A stretch of DNA of 35,588 nucleotides from Planctomycetota bacterium (lineage in GTDB: Bacteria; Planctomycetota; Phycisphaerae; Phycisphaerales; UBA1924): NCBI GenBank assembly GCA_018242645.1, contig JAFEBN010000235.1, positions 1 to 35,588 on the forward strand, read 5' to 3'. Position numbers and translations under genes: made by a program. Under the pieces are notes generated by a model. The model saw only the letters and a program-made list of their open reading frames with translations. It made no database searches and had not been told where the DNA came from. Position 1 is the stretch's first letter, and each line of letters starts with the position of its first letter. Below are positions 1 through 8,187 of this stretch, piece by piece.

Positions 1-128
1 AGTGCTGCCCGCGCTGACGCCCGGCGGAGATCGCGTGGCCATGGAGTCTCTGCCGAAGACGGGAAGACGCCCCAGTAAAACTCTGTTGCCGGGAGCGTGA
101 GGCTGGTGGCGGGCTGCGAGCCGTTCAT
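1..128 (-). CDS. Partial unknown gene at left edge, last visible gene of the gsp-like operon
   Basis: A minus-strand reading frame opens with ATG at 128-126 and stays open to the window edge, giving about 42 residues that begin MNGSQPATSLTLPATEFYW. Its ATG overlaps the TGA stop of the GspC-like gene in an ATGA arrangement, the same coupling seen between gspE and the GspC-like gene, so it is very probably the next gene of the operon. The visible part has no membrane segment or motif I can name. From position one would expect another secretion or pilus assembly component such as a GspL/PilM-like protein, but that is a guess from context only. Confidence 0.5.
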   Translation of the reverse strand, partial: MNGSQPATSLTLPATEFYWGVFPSSAETPWPRDLRRASARAA

Positions 129-730
129 GGCTTCGCCTCCCTTTCATCCGCGACAGCGTTTCGCGTTTCGTTCGCCGGGCGGATGGTCACGCCGGGCGGT
201 GGGCTCACAAGAGCCGAGCGCATCTGGAGCGTGTGGGTATAGGTACTAGGGACATCGGTGAGTTCGACTTGCGTGCCGCGGATGCTCTTCACGAGGTATC
301 GCTGCATTCGATCGCCGACGGCCACTGTCTGTACCTTGTTGGAATCGGGGTCAAAGAGCGCGACTCGAGGTGCGCCGTCCGAACCTGTAACGATCCCGAC
401 GAGCTGCAGTTTCAGAGCCGGCGGCGGCGGAGGTGGCGGGGGCGGCGTTGATGCGACGGCCTCGACGGGCTTTGGCGGCACTTTCCAGAGCTGGGCGTCG
501 AACGCCGCGAGATCGATGGTGCGCGTGGTGGCGGAACGGGGCGCCGGCGTCCAGGCGTTGGTGCCGGGAAGCCTGGCGTCGGATCGTGCCGCGGCAGCCG
601 CGAGCGAGTGCTCGGGAGTGAGGGGCCAACACGACCAGATGATGAGCGATGCGCCAATTAGAAACCAGGCCAGGCGAGTCCGCATTCTGGCGCTCGGCTT
701 CGCGTCTACCGGAGACGAGACCGGGTTCAT
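125..730 (-). CDS. GspC/PilP-like inner-membrane linker protein of a type II secretion-like system
   Basis: A 201-residue protein with one N-terminal membrane segment (about residues 20-45, after an Arg-rich start), an Ala/Pro-rich periplasmic linker with nine consecutive prolines near residues 96-104, and a small beta-rich domain. That domain holds the pattern LKLQLVGIVTGSDG followed by VAVGDRM. This layout (membrane anchor, Pro-rich linker, homology-region beta domain) is that of GspC and PilP, which link the inner-membrane platform to the N0 domain of the secretin. There is no PDZ or coiled-coil extension at the C terminus, so it is shorter than classical GspC. Its ATG overlaps the gspE stop (ATGA), and its own stop overlaps the next start. 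The family is inferred from layout and neighbours more than from sequence identity. Confidence 0.65.
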   Translation of the reverse strand: MNPVSSPVDAKPSARMRTRLAWFLIGASLIIWSCWPLTPEHSLAAAAARSDARLPGTNAWTPAPRSATTRTIDLAAFDAQLWKVPPKPVEAVASTPPPPPPPPPALKLQLVGIVTGSDGAPRVALFDPDSNKVQTVAVGDRMQRYLVKSIRGTQVELTDVPSTYTHTLQMRSALVSPPPGVTIRPANETRNAVADEREAKP

Positions 731-2310
731 GTGGCGCCCCCGGCGGGGTCGCCCATCTCACCCATGCCCTGGAGCACGCGCCTCATTTCGAAGTCGTCGG
801 TTTCGCCTCGCAGGACCAGCCGGAGACCTTCCTCGAGGAGTGTTTTCATGCCGCGGCGGGCGGCATGCTCGCGGATGTCGGCCAGCGATGCCCCTTGTGC
901 GACGGGGTCGCGGAGCGCATCATCAACGAGAAGCAGCTCAAAGACACCGAGGCGACCGGCGTAGCCGGTGTCAAGACAGGTCGGGCATCCCTTGCCGCGA
1001 CAGGAGGCGTGCAAACGGCGGACAAGGCGCTGCGCCATCACCGCAGAGAGCGACGCGGCGACCAGATAAGACTCGGCGCCGAGATCGACAAGCCGGGTGA
1101 CGGCGCTCGCCGCGTCGTTGGTGTGAAGTGTTGAGAGAACCAGGTGGCCCGTGAGGCTTGCCTGCAAGGCGATGCGGGCGGTTTCGGTGTCGCGGATCTC
1201 GCCCACCATCACGACATCGGGATCCTGGCGCAGGATGTGGCGCAGCCCCGTGGCGAACGTGACGCCTTTCTTCGGGTTGATCTGCGACTGGCTGATGGCG
1301 ATGCCCGATGTGGAGAGTTCATACTCGATCGGATCTTCGATGGTCATGATGTTGAGGTCGCCCCGGTTGCGGCCAGAACGTCTCCGGGCGGTTTGTCCGG
1401 GTTCGCCCCCCGCTGCGATAGAGCGAAGGAGGGTGTAGAGCGTGGTCGTCTTGCCCGACCCGGTCGGGCCGGTGACGAGGATGATGCCGTGCGACCGCTC
1501 GGCCCGGTCGAGCAGTGCGGTACGGACATGATCCGGCATTCCGAGGCTTGCGAACGTGGCGAGGTGGGCGCCGCGAGCGTTATCCAGTAAGCGCAGCACG
1601 GCACGCTCGCCGTAGTTGGTGGGAAGGGTGCTGATGCGCAGGTCGATCGACCGAGCGGGTTGGGTGCCGGCGCGACCGATGGTGATCGTGGCGCGGCCGT
1701 CCTGCGGAGCGTGCCGCTCGGCCACGTCCATCTGCCCCATGACCTTGATCCGGCTGAGAAGCCCGTGGGTCAGGGTGTGCGGCAGTTCACGGGCGGCATA
1801 GAGCACGCCGTCCACCCGGTAACGCACCAGCGTGCGATCCGCCAGCGGCTGGACATGAATATCGCTGGCGTGCTTGGAAAGCGCTTCGAAGAGCATCGCG
1901 TCCACGAGGCGCACGACGGCGCCCTTGCCCTCGAGGGTGAGAACATCGCGATCGGCCGAGCGGAGGCTTTGCTCGATCGCCGAGTCGAGGTCCGCCGCGT
2001 GCAGCTCGATCGTGTCGGCGGCGGGTTGGCGGGCACGAGCTTCGTGCGAGTCGTACGCCCGATCGACCTCAAGCGCGATGACCTCGTCGGAATCCTGCTG
2101 ACTGCGAACAGCCCGGCCGAGCCGGGCGCCGATATTGTGGATGATCGTGGCGGGCGTGCGAGCGGACACACCGAGCAGTTCCTCGCCCGTGCTCGCGATG
2201 CCCCGGCTGCAGACCAGGTGGTGACGCGCAAAGTCGCGGGGAATCTGCTCGAGAAACGCGAGCGACGGCTCCGGAGTTGAAACGGAATTGGCCTCGGTTG
2301 CCGTGTCCAT
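727..2310 (-). CDS. gspE: GspE/PilB-family secretion ATPase
   Basis: A 527-residue cytoplasmic hexameric ATPase that powers assembly of the pseudopilus. The Walker A motif GPTGSGKTTT lies at residues 281-290, an Asp box (IMTIEDPIEY) at about 321-330, a Walker B stretch (DPDVVMVGEIRD) at 363-374 and a His box (STLHTNDA) at 393-400. An N-terminal MshEN-like region precedes an N2 domain with SDIHVQP at 149-155. Two oddities are visible. An Arg/Gly-rich insertion (about 301-318) sits between Walker A and the Asp box. The usual four-cysteine zinc module is collapsed: only C437, C442 and C445 remain, with no long loop. It follows gspD by 4 nt and overlaps the GspC-like gene. PilB is the alternative, but the secretin and GspC-like neighbours favour a T2SS-like machine. 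Confidence 0.9.
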   Translation of the reverse strand: MDTATEANSVSTPEPSLAFLEQIPRDFARHHLVCSRGIASTGEELLGVSARTPATIIHNIGARLGRAVRSQQDSDEVIALEVDRAYDSHEARARQPAADTIELHAADLDSAIEQSLRSADRDVLTLEGKGAVVRLVDAMLFEALSKHASDIHVQPLADRTLVRYRVDGVLYAARELPHTLTHGLLSRIKVMGQMDVAERHAPQDGRATITIGRAGTQPARSIDLRISTLPTNYGERAVLRLLDNARGAHLATFASLGMPDHVRTALLDRAERSHGIILVTGPTGSGKTTTLYTLLRSIAAGGEPGQTARRRSGRNRGDLNIMTIEDPIEYELSTSGIAISQSQINPKKGVTFATGLRHILRQDPDVVMVGEIRDTETARIALQASLTGHLVLSTLHTNDAASAVTRLVDLGAESYLVAASLSAVMAQRLVRRLHASCRGKGCPTCLDTGYAGRLGVFELLLVDDALRDPVAQGASLADIREHAARRGMKTLLEEGLRLVLRGETDDFEMRRVLQGMGEMGDPAGGAT

Positions 2311-2314
2311 GGTG

Positions 2315-4600
2315 CTAGCGGATGATGCGGGGAGTCATCGTGGGGAAGCCGTCGCCGATGCCCAGCGACTTGAGCCCGTTGGCGCGGATGCTCGCGTCGG
2401 TCAGGAATTTCAGGTCGTTGAGCTGCTGGTCGCGCAGCACGGCGGCGCGGATGAACACGAAGAAGCGCTGGCGTGAATTACTGTTGTCGCGTGTCTTGAA
2501 GAGTTCGCCCACGATCGGCACGTCGCCGACAAAGGGAACCTGGCTGACGTTCCGCCCGTCCGTGAGCAGCTCGATGCCGCCCACCACGACGGTGTGTCCA
2601 TCGGGAATGGTCGCGTTGCTGGTGACGTTGTTCTGCTGGCGCGGAGGCGGGAGCCCGGTGGCCGGCGGCGCACCGACGAACGAACTCAGCGAGAGTGAAT
2701 ACTGCAGCACCAGTTGATCGGCTTCGGCGATCTGGGGCGTGACCTTGATCGAGGTGCCGGCGTCCTGTGTGCCTCCGAAACTGGTCGTGGTGCCCGCCCC
2801 CGAGGTGGTGTTGCTGATGGTGTACGGCTGCTGGAGCACCGAATCGAACGAGGCTTCCTGGTTGTTGTTCACCAGCACCCGCGGCAGGCTCTTGGTCGAA
2901 CCGTTGGAGATCGTCTCGAGCGCCTTGATGACGGCGGCAAAGTCGCCCGGATTCAGCACGGCGCCGGTGAAGCCCTGCGAAGCGGTCGGGGTACGGTTTC
3001 CCGGCGTGCCGCTGGTGAGCCCGAAGAGCGAACTCAGTTGATAAAGCGCGTTGTCGACCGTGCCGAGCTTCTCGAGTTCGATGCCCAGGTTCAGCGAATC
3101 CTGCTCGCTGAGGCTCACCAGATAAACCTCGAGCATCACCTGCGGCTGGCGAACATCGAGCTGTCGAATCAGCAGTTCAAGCTGTGCGAGCAGTCGCGGC
3201 TCCGCAATCGCGATGAGCGTGTTGGTTCCTTTGTCGGCCGTGAGGGAAAGACCGGCAAGCTCGCCGCCGGTGCGTGAACTGCGCGGCGCCGCGGGGCGGG
3301 AAGGTTGGGTGGTCGGGGATTGAACCGGTGGCGGGGGGACGACCGAAGGGATCACGCTGCCTTGCGATGGATCGTCGGTGCGGCTCGTGCGCTGGGCGCC
3401 GGCCTCGCGGAATGCCGGGGGAATAGCCCCGGAGGAATCGAGGCTCGCGGCCGGGTCCAAGGCACCGCCGGAAATCAGATGCTGGAGCGTCTCGAGCACT
3501 TCATTGACCGGACGGTTCCGGATCGGAAAGGCGCGGACGGGGCGTGCCGCGGATTGGGGGGTGGCGTCCAGCCGTTCCATCAAAGCGACGATCTGTTCGT
3601 GCTGCGTGGGTGTCGCGGTTACGATCAGTGTGCCGGTAAGGTCGTCGGTGACGATGCGGAAGCGCTCCTCGCCGCCGGCGGAGGCGGAAGGTGAGCCGGT
3701 GCCGGGCGTCCCTGGCTGGCCCCGCTCCCGGACGGTTTGCTCGATAAGCGATGCGACTTCTTTCGCGCTGAAAACTTTCGGGGTGTAATCCCGCGTCACA
3801 ACCTGTTCGCGCTGGTCGAGCGCGTGGATGAGACGTAACCACGCCTCACGGGTGTCGGCGGGCGCGATGAGGAGCAGCGAGCGGCCGTCGGGCGCGGTGA
3901 CCAATTCACCCTTGAGTTTGTCTCCGGAGATTGAGTCCCGCTTGGTGGCCAGCTGGTTGACCGCCGCGGCAAGCGCAGCGGGTGGTATGTTCTTCGCTTC
4001 GACGACGACGGGCGCAATGTCTTCCCGGGGCACATCGAGCGTCTCCAGCAGCTTCCGGACCTCTTCGACCCGGGATGAGAGGTCGCTGATCAGCAGCAGG
4101 CCGGAATCACCGACCGCCGAAGCGCTCCCGACGTTCTTGGTTAAAAAAGGTTTGACCGCCTCGGCCAACTCCTTCGCGGGCCGAGCGCGGCATCGGACAA
4201 TCTGCTGCGTGAACCCCGGCCCCGTGCGGGCGCCCTCGGTGAGCTGCACGCCCGAAGCCCCGGCAGCATCCGCCAGTCGGACCACCGAGAGCACGCGGGC
4301 GCCGGGTGTGCGAACGAGCGTGAGTTGGCGGGCGGCGAGCACCTGGTTGGTGAGATCGAGCAGTTCATCCGGCGAGAGGTCGATGACGCCACGCAGGATC
4401 ACGGCGGATCCCGATGCTCCTTGCCCCTTGAGCAGGGCCGGATCGAACTCGATCGGCAGTTCGAGCGTGCTGGAAGTGAGCACCACCAGGCCCGCCAGGT
4501 CCACTTGCTCGGGCAGCGAGACACGAACATCTTTCGGCGCCGCATGGGCGACTGAAAGCGCACAGACCAACGACAAGATGGTCCACTTCGCATGGCGCAT
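2315..4600 (-). CDS. gspD: GspD-family outer-membrane secretin
   Basis: The start was placed at ATG 4600-4598, because it is preceded by GGGAGG at a good distance and opens a normal signal peptide (MRHAKWTILSLVCALSVAHA). An upstream in-frame ATG at 4666 has no such site. The 761-residue product has N0/N1/N2/N3 modules over about residues 25-470; N3 is interrupted by a Pro/Ser/Thr linker of roughly 70 residues. The secretin core follows, with LPRVLVNNNQEASF, VVGGI and the conserved VPFVGDVPIVGELF. The C terminus ends shortly after the last barrel strand, with no obvious S-domain for a pilotin. Secretins form the outer-membrane channel of type II secretion and type IV pili. It is the first gene of the minus-strand operon. 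The operon order D-E-C differs from the proteobacterial C-D-E order. Confidence 0.93.
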   Translation of the reverse strand: MRHAKWTILSLVCALSVAHAAPKDVRVSLPEQVDLAGLVVLTSSTLELPIEFDPALLKGQGASGSAVILRGVIDLSPDELLDLTNQVLAARQLTLVRTPGARVLSVVRLADAAGASGVQLTEGARTGPGFTQQIVRCRARPAKELAEAVKPFLTKNVGSASAVGDSGLLLISDLSSRVEEVRKLLETLDVPREDIAPVVVEAKNIPPAALAAAVNQLATKRDSISGDKLKGELVTAPDGRSLLLIAPADTREAWLRLIHALDQREQVVTRDYTPKVFSAKEVASLIEQTVRERGQPGTPGTGSPSASAGGEERFRIVTDDLTGTLIVTATPTQHEQIVALMERLDATPQSAARPVRAFPIRNRPVNEVLETLQHLISGGALDPAASLDSSGAIPPAFREAGAQRTSRTDDPSQGSVIPSVVPPPPVQSPTTQPSRPAAPRSSRTGGELAGLSLTADKGTNTLIAIAEPRLLAQLELLIRQLDVRQPQVMLEVYLVSLSEQDSLNLGIELEKLGTVDNALYQLSSLFGLTSGTPGNRTPTASQGFTGAVLNPGDFAAVIKALETISNGSTKSLPRVLVNNNQEASFDSVLQQPYTISNTTSGAGTTTSFGGTQDAGTSIKVTPQIAEADQLVLQYSLSLSSFVGAPPATGLPPPRQQNNVTSNATIPDGHTVVVGGIELLTDGRNVSQVPFVGDVPIVGELFKTRDNSNSRQRFFVFIRAAVLRDQQLNDLKFLTDASIRANGLKSLGIGDGFPTMTPRIIR

Positions 4601-4662
4601 CGCGAGCCTCCCGGTTGAGCGCGCGGAGTCTAACCAACATAAGAAGAAAGACACAAATCCTT

Positions 4663-4676
4663 CCACAAATCTGTGG
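4663..4676. promoter_or_regulatory. Short palindrome in the gspD upstream region
   Basis: The inverted repeat CCACA-AATC-TGTGG lies in an AT-rich patch (about 4630-4680) in the 193-bp gap between the divergent gspD and FAD/Rieske genes, 63-76 bp upstream of the gspD start. It could be an operator, but no second copy was noticed. The rest of the gap shows no convincing -35/-10 pair by eye. Confidence 0.3.
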
Positions 4677-4769
4677 ATGACGTCAGAACGCCCGGCCCGA
4701 ACGCCGCACGGTCGGGTGGTGCGAACCGCTTGAGCAAGGGGGCGCTCAGTTCGCCGTCATGTACCGCTC

Positions 4770-6425
4770 ATGCGGGGGCGGAATGGTGGGTTGATGCCTC
4801 AGACGCACAAGCTAACCCCCCGCACGACCGGGCGCACGAAGCCGCTGTGGTTTGAAGGTGTCGAGGTGCCCCAATTCGGCAAGCTCTCCCGCGACGCCAA
4901 GGCGGATGTCTGCATCGTCGGAGCGGGAATCGCCGGGTTGACGACCGCATACCTCCTCGCCCGCGCAGGGCGAAGTGTGGTGGTGCTGGACGAACGGCCG
5001 ATCGGCGGGGGCGAGAGCGGACGCACGAGTGCGCACCTCGCCAGCGCCATCGACGACCGATTCACGACGATCGAACAACGACTGGGTCCCCAGGCCGCGA
5101 AGCTCCAGTACGAAAGCCATTCGACCGCGATCGATACGATCGAGCGGATCTGCCTGGCGGAGGAGATCGAGTGCGACTTCGCCCGCGTTGATGGTTTTTT
5201 GTTTCTGGGGCGGGGCCACGAGCCCGCGTTATTGCAACAGGAATGCGAGGCGGCCCGACGCGCGGGATTTCACGATGTCGGCCTGCTCGACCGTGCGCCG
5301 GTGACGGGCGTGAAATCCGGCGCGTGCTTGCGCTTTCCCCGCCAGGCCCGCTTCCACCCGCTGAAATACCTCGCGGGCCTCGCCCGAACACTGCAGAACA
5401 TGGGCGTCCGCATCTATTGCGGCACGCGCGTGGGCGATCTCTCGGGAGACGGCCCGGTGCTCGCCAAGCTGGAAGGCGGCCCCCTCGTGCACGCCCGGCA
5501 CGGTGTTGCGGCCACCAACGTACCGGCGCCGATCGACAACTGGCTCGCGATCTATACCAAACAGGCGAGCTATCGCAGTTATGTCATCGGGATGGAAGTA
5601 CAGGCGGGCGTGGTGTCGGATGCGCTCTACTGGGATACCGAAGACCCATATCACTACGTGCGTCTCGCGGCAGCGCCCGATGGGCGCACACTGCTCGTGG
5701 TGGGAGGAGCCGATCATCGCGTTGGCACGCTGGGCAGCAGCAAGGAAGCCGACGGGCGCTTCGCAGAGATCGAAGGTTGGGCCCGGGATCGCTTCTGCAC
5801 CGAGCACGGCAAGGGAGCGCTCGGGCCGGTCGCCATCCGCTGGTCCGGGCAGGTGGCCGAACCGGACGACGGCGTGGCCTTCCTGGGACGCGTTCCCACG
5901 GCGCACCATCGCAACTGCTTCGTGATCACCGGTGACAGCGGTATGGGCCTGACGGGCGGCACGGCGGGCGCGATCCTGGTCAGCGAACTCATCCTGCGAG
6001 AAGGTGAGGGCAAGCCCGACCACGAGGTTCATCCCTGGGCGGCGCTCTACGACCCGGCGCGGAGCCCCGCGCGATCGCTCGGGGCCACCGTCGAGTTTCT
6101 GAAGGAGAACGCCGCCGCCGCGGCGAGCTTCTCGGAATACCTGACCGGGGGCGACGTTGCGTCCATCGAGGAAATCCCGCACGGCAGCGGCGCGGTCATG
6201 CGCGACGGCGCCGGAAAAAGTGCCGTGTACAGGGATGAAAGGGGCGAGATCCACAAGTGCTCCGCGATCTGCACGCACCTGAAGTGCATCGTGCGCTGGA
6301 ACGGTCTCGAGAAAAGCTGGGATTGCCCTTGTCACGGGAGCCGGTTTGATCCGTACGGGCGGGTGCTGATGGGCCCGGCTGTGGACGACCTGGCACCGCA
6401 AGGGTCCGAGGAGGAGGGCAAATAA
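4770..6425 (+). CDS. FAD-dependent oxidoreductase (DAO fold) with C-terminal Rieske [2Fe-2S] domain
   Basis: A 551-residue flavoprotein. The N-terminal dinucleotide fold has GAGIAG at residues 51-56, followed by an acidic end to the second strand (VVVLDE), as in the glycine oxidase/DadA family. The C-terminal domain carries both Rieske cysteine-histidine pairs, C501-T-H503 and C519-x-x-H522, within CTHLKC and CPCHGSRFDP. Electrons are therefore likely passed from a flavin-oxidised substrate to, or through, a 2Fe-2S cluster; the substrate is unknown. No signal peptide is seen, so it is probably cytoplasmic. ATG 4794 (residue 9) is an equally reasonable start, since neither site has a strong ribosome site. 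It leads a plus-strand run with the DUF748-like and haemoglobin genes, but the 58-bp gap after it weakens a strict operon claim. Confidence 0.88.
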   Translation: MRGRNGGLMPQTHKLTPRTTGRTKPLWFEGVEVPQFGKLSRDAKADVCIVGAGIAGLTTAYLLARAGRSVVVLDERPIGGGESGRTSAHLASAIDDRFTTIEQRLGPQAAKLQYESHSTAIDTIERICLAEEIECDFARVDGFLFLGRGHEPALLQQECEAARRAGFHDVGLLDRAPVTGVKSGACLRFPRQARFHPLKYLAGLARTLQNMGVRIYCGTRVGDLSGDGPVLAKLEGGPLVHARHGVAATNVPAPIDNWLAIYTKQASYRSYVIGMEVQAGVVSDALYWDTEDPYHYVRLAAAPDGRTLLVVGGADHRVGTLGSSKEADGRFAEIEGWARDRFCTEHGKGALGPVAIRWSGQVAEPDDGVAFLGRVPTAHHRNCFVITGDSGMGLTGGTAGAILVSELILREGEGKPDHEVHPWAALYDPARSPARSLGATVEFLKENAAAAASFSEYLTGGDVASIEEIPHGSGAVMRDGAGKSAVYRDERGEIHKCSAICTHLKCIVRWNGLEKSWDCPCHGSRFDPYGRVLMGPAVDDLAPQGSEEEGK

Positions 6426-6483
6426 AGCAACACTTAGCAGCGCTTCAGCGGGCGGTATCGTCGGAGCAGAAACATCAGGGAGC

Positions 6484-7617
6484 GTGAACGCTGCGCCGTC
6501 ATCCGCCGCGGGTCCTCGCGCTCGCTCCAGGCGCTGGCGATGGATACTCGGCATCGTCGGGATGCTCGTTGCGGGATTGATCGTGGTGCGCCTGGCCTTA
6601 CCCGGCATCATCCGGCGCTATGTCAACGACGTGCTGAGCCGAAGTCCGGATTTCGACGGCAGCATCGAGGCGATCGACGTTCATCTCTGGCGGGGTGCCT
6701 ATTCCATCCGGGGCATCCGCATCATCAAGACCACCGGACGAGTGCCGGTCCCGTTTTTCGAGAGCAAGGAACTGGACCTGCACATGGACTGGCGCTCGCT
6801 CATTCACGGCAAGTTCCGAGGGTCCATGCGTCTCGACGAGCCGCGTCTCAACTTCGTCATGGGCCGATCCAGGCAGGAGTCACAGACGGGCGTCGATCAG
6901 CCGTGGCTCTCGATGCTCAACGATCTGTTCCCGTTTCAGCTCGACCGCGTCACGGTTGACGGAGGCGAAGTTCATTTTCACACGTTTCATACCAGCCCCA
7001 AGGTCAACGTGTACCTCTCGGACATCGCCGCGACGGTTGAGAATCTCACCAACGCATCCGGCAGCCTCGACCCGCTGATCGCCACGGTGCGCGCGACGGG
7101 AACGGCAATGCACAGCGGACGCTTCGAACTCGAGCTTGCGCTGGACCCCGTATCGCATCGTCCCAATTTCGACTTGGCCACGCGGCTGCTCGATCTCGAC
7201 GTGCGAAAGCTCAACGACTTGGCGCGGGCCTTCGGCGGCTTTGACTTCGAGGAGGGGCGGTTCGACTTTGTGATCGAAGCCGCGACAAAGGACGGCTTCC
7301 TCAACGGTTACGCCAAGCCGTTGTTTCGCGACGCGATCGTGCTCGGCCCCCGCGACCTGCGGGAGGAAAGCCCGTTCCGCGCGGGGTGGGAGGCGATCGT
7401 CGGCGCGGTGGGAGCCATCCTCAGCAACCAGGAACGACGGCAGTTCGGCACGCGATTCACGCTTGTCGGCGAGTTCGACGATCCGCAGACCAGCACGCTG
7501 GAAGTCATCGGCAATGTCCTGCGCAACGCGTTCATCCGGGCGTATCTGCCCAATATCGAAGGGCGCGCCACGCCCGAGTTTGCCGGTGAAGCCGGCCTTG
7601 AAAAGAAAGATCGGTGA
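6484..7617 (+). CDS. AsmA/DUF748-like membrane-anchored protein
   Basis: A 377-residue protein beginning at GTG 6484, with AGGGAG at 6477-6482. The spacing is unusually short, but the start is needed to include the N-terminal anchor. After a basic N terminus a single membrane helix (about residues 20-40, ILGIVGMLVAGLIVV) is followed by a long beta-rich region. Phrases typical of DUF748/AsmA-like proteins occur there, such as IEAIDVHLWRGAYSI, MRLDEPRLNFV, FQLDRVTVDGGEVHF and a C-terminal VIGNVLRNAFIRAYLPN. Such proteins sit in the inner membrane with a periplasmic repeat region and are linked to lipid traffic or envelope integrity. Function here is unproven. The next gene starts 3 nt downstream, so the two are probably cotranscribed. 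Confidence 0.72.
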   Translation: MNAAPSSAAGPRARSRRWRWILGIVGMLVAGLIVVRLALPGIIRRYVNDVLSRSPDFDGSIEAIDVHLWRGAYSIRGIRIIKTTGRVPVPFFESKELDLHMDWRSLIHGKFRGSMRLDEPRLNFVMGRSRQESQTGVDQPWLSMLNDLFPFQLDRVTVDGGEVHFHTFHTSPKVNVYLSDIAATVENLTNASGSLDPLIATVRATGTAMHSGRFELELALDPVSHRPNFDLATRLLDLDVRKLNDLARAFGGFDFEEGRFDFVIEAATKDGFLNGYAKPLFRDAIVLGPRDLREESPFRAGWEAIVGAVGAILSNQERRQFGTRFTLVGEFDDPQTSTLEVIGNVLRNAFIRAYLPNIEGRATPEFAGEAGLEKKDR

Positions 7618-7620
7618 TTC

Positions 7621-8187
7621 ATGTTGATCCGCTTGCTTGCCCGGTGTTTTCTGGCGACCGTCACGCTTGTGGCGGCCGGGTGCGGATCCGGCGGCGGATC
7701 GACGCCTTCTTCCGGCGACCCCGAAGCCGACCGTCGGGCCGAACTCCGGGTCGCCGGCAGCGACGACAAAGGCGACAGCCGCACCTTGTACGATCGCCTG
7801 GGAGGCGAGCCGGGCATCACGGCCATCGTGGACGACATGACCGAGCGCGTCATCGCCGACCCGCGGGTGAACTTCGACCGCACCAACGTCAAGAGCGGCT
7901 GGATCGGAACGATGTACCGTCCGTGGAATCCGTCGCCCGAGAACGTGCAGCGCTTCAAACTGCACACCGTGCAGTTTCTGGTGCTCGCCGCGGGCGGGCC
8001 GGCACAGTACTCGGGCCGCGACATGGCGACCGTGCACAAGGAGATGCGCATCACTAACAACGAATTCGACGCGATGGTGGGGGATATCAAGGCGTCGATG
8101 GACCGGCTCGGCGTGGGCGCCCGGGAGAAAAAGGATCTCCTGGCCATCGTGGAAACGACGCGGAAACAGATTGTCGAAAAGCAGTAG
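7621..8187 (+). CDS. Group 1 truncated haemoglobin-like lipoprotein
   Basis: A 188-residue protein whose globin part (about residues 58-155) has the truncated-haemoglobin start LYDRLGGEPGI and the helix-F region YSGRDMATVHKEMRI. The His of TVHKE aligns with the proximal haem ligand of TrHbN-type globins. Unlike ordinary truncated haemoglobins, it starts with a signal peptide and lipobox (LVAAGC, Cys21) and a Gly/Ser linker, so it should be exported and lipid-anchored. A C-terminal extension of about 25 residues (REKKDLLAIVETTRKQI) follows the globin fold and is also common in exported members. Possible roles are NO or O2 handling at the envelope. It follows the DUF748-like gene by 3 nt, and its TAG directly abuts the stop of the convergent amine oxidase gene. 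Confidence 0.85.
   Translation: MLIRLLARCFLATVTLVAAGCGSGGGSTPSSGDPEADRRAELRVAGSDDKGDSRTLYDRLGGEPGITAIVDDMTERVIADPRVNFDRTNVKSGWIGTMYRPWNPSPENVQRFKLHTVQFLVLAAGGPAQYSGRDMATVHKEMRITNNEFDAMVGDIKASMDRLGVGAREKKDLLAIVETTRKQIVEKQ

Noticed and set aside
258..1100. Plus-strand frame opposite the GspC-like and gspE genes
   Set aside because: Arg/Gly-rich shadow of high-GC coding DNA with no recognisable domain; the minus-strand genes are clear.
5229..6611. Minus-strand 460-residue frame opposite the FAD/Rieske gene
   Set aside because: It has no motifs and an unnatural composition, while the plus-strand frame has intact FAD and Rieske sites.
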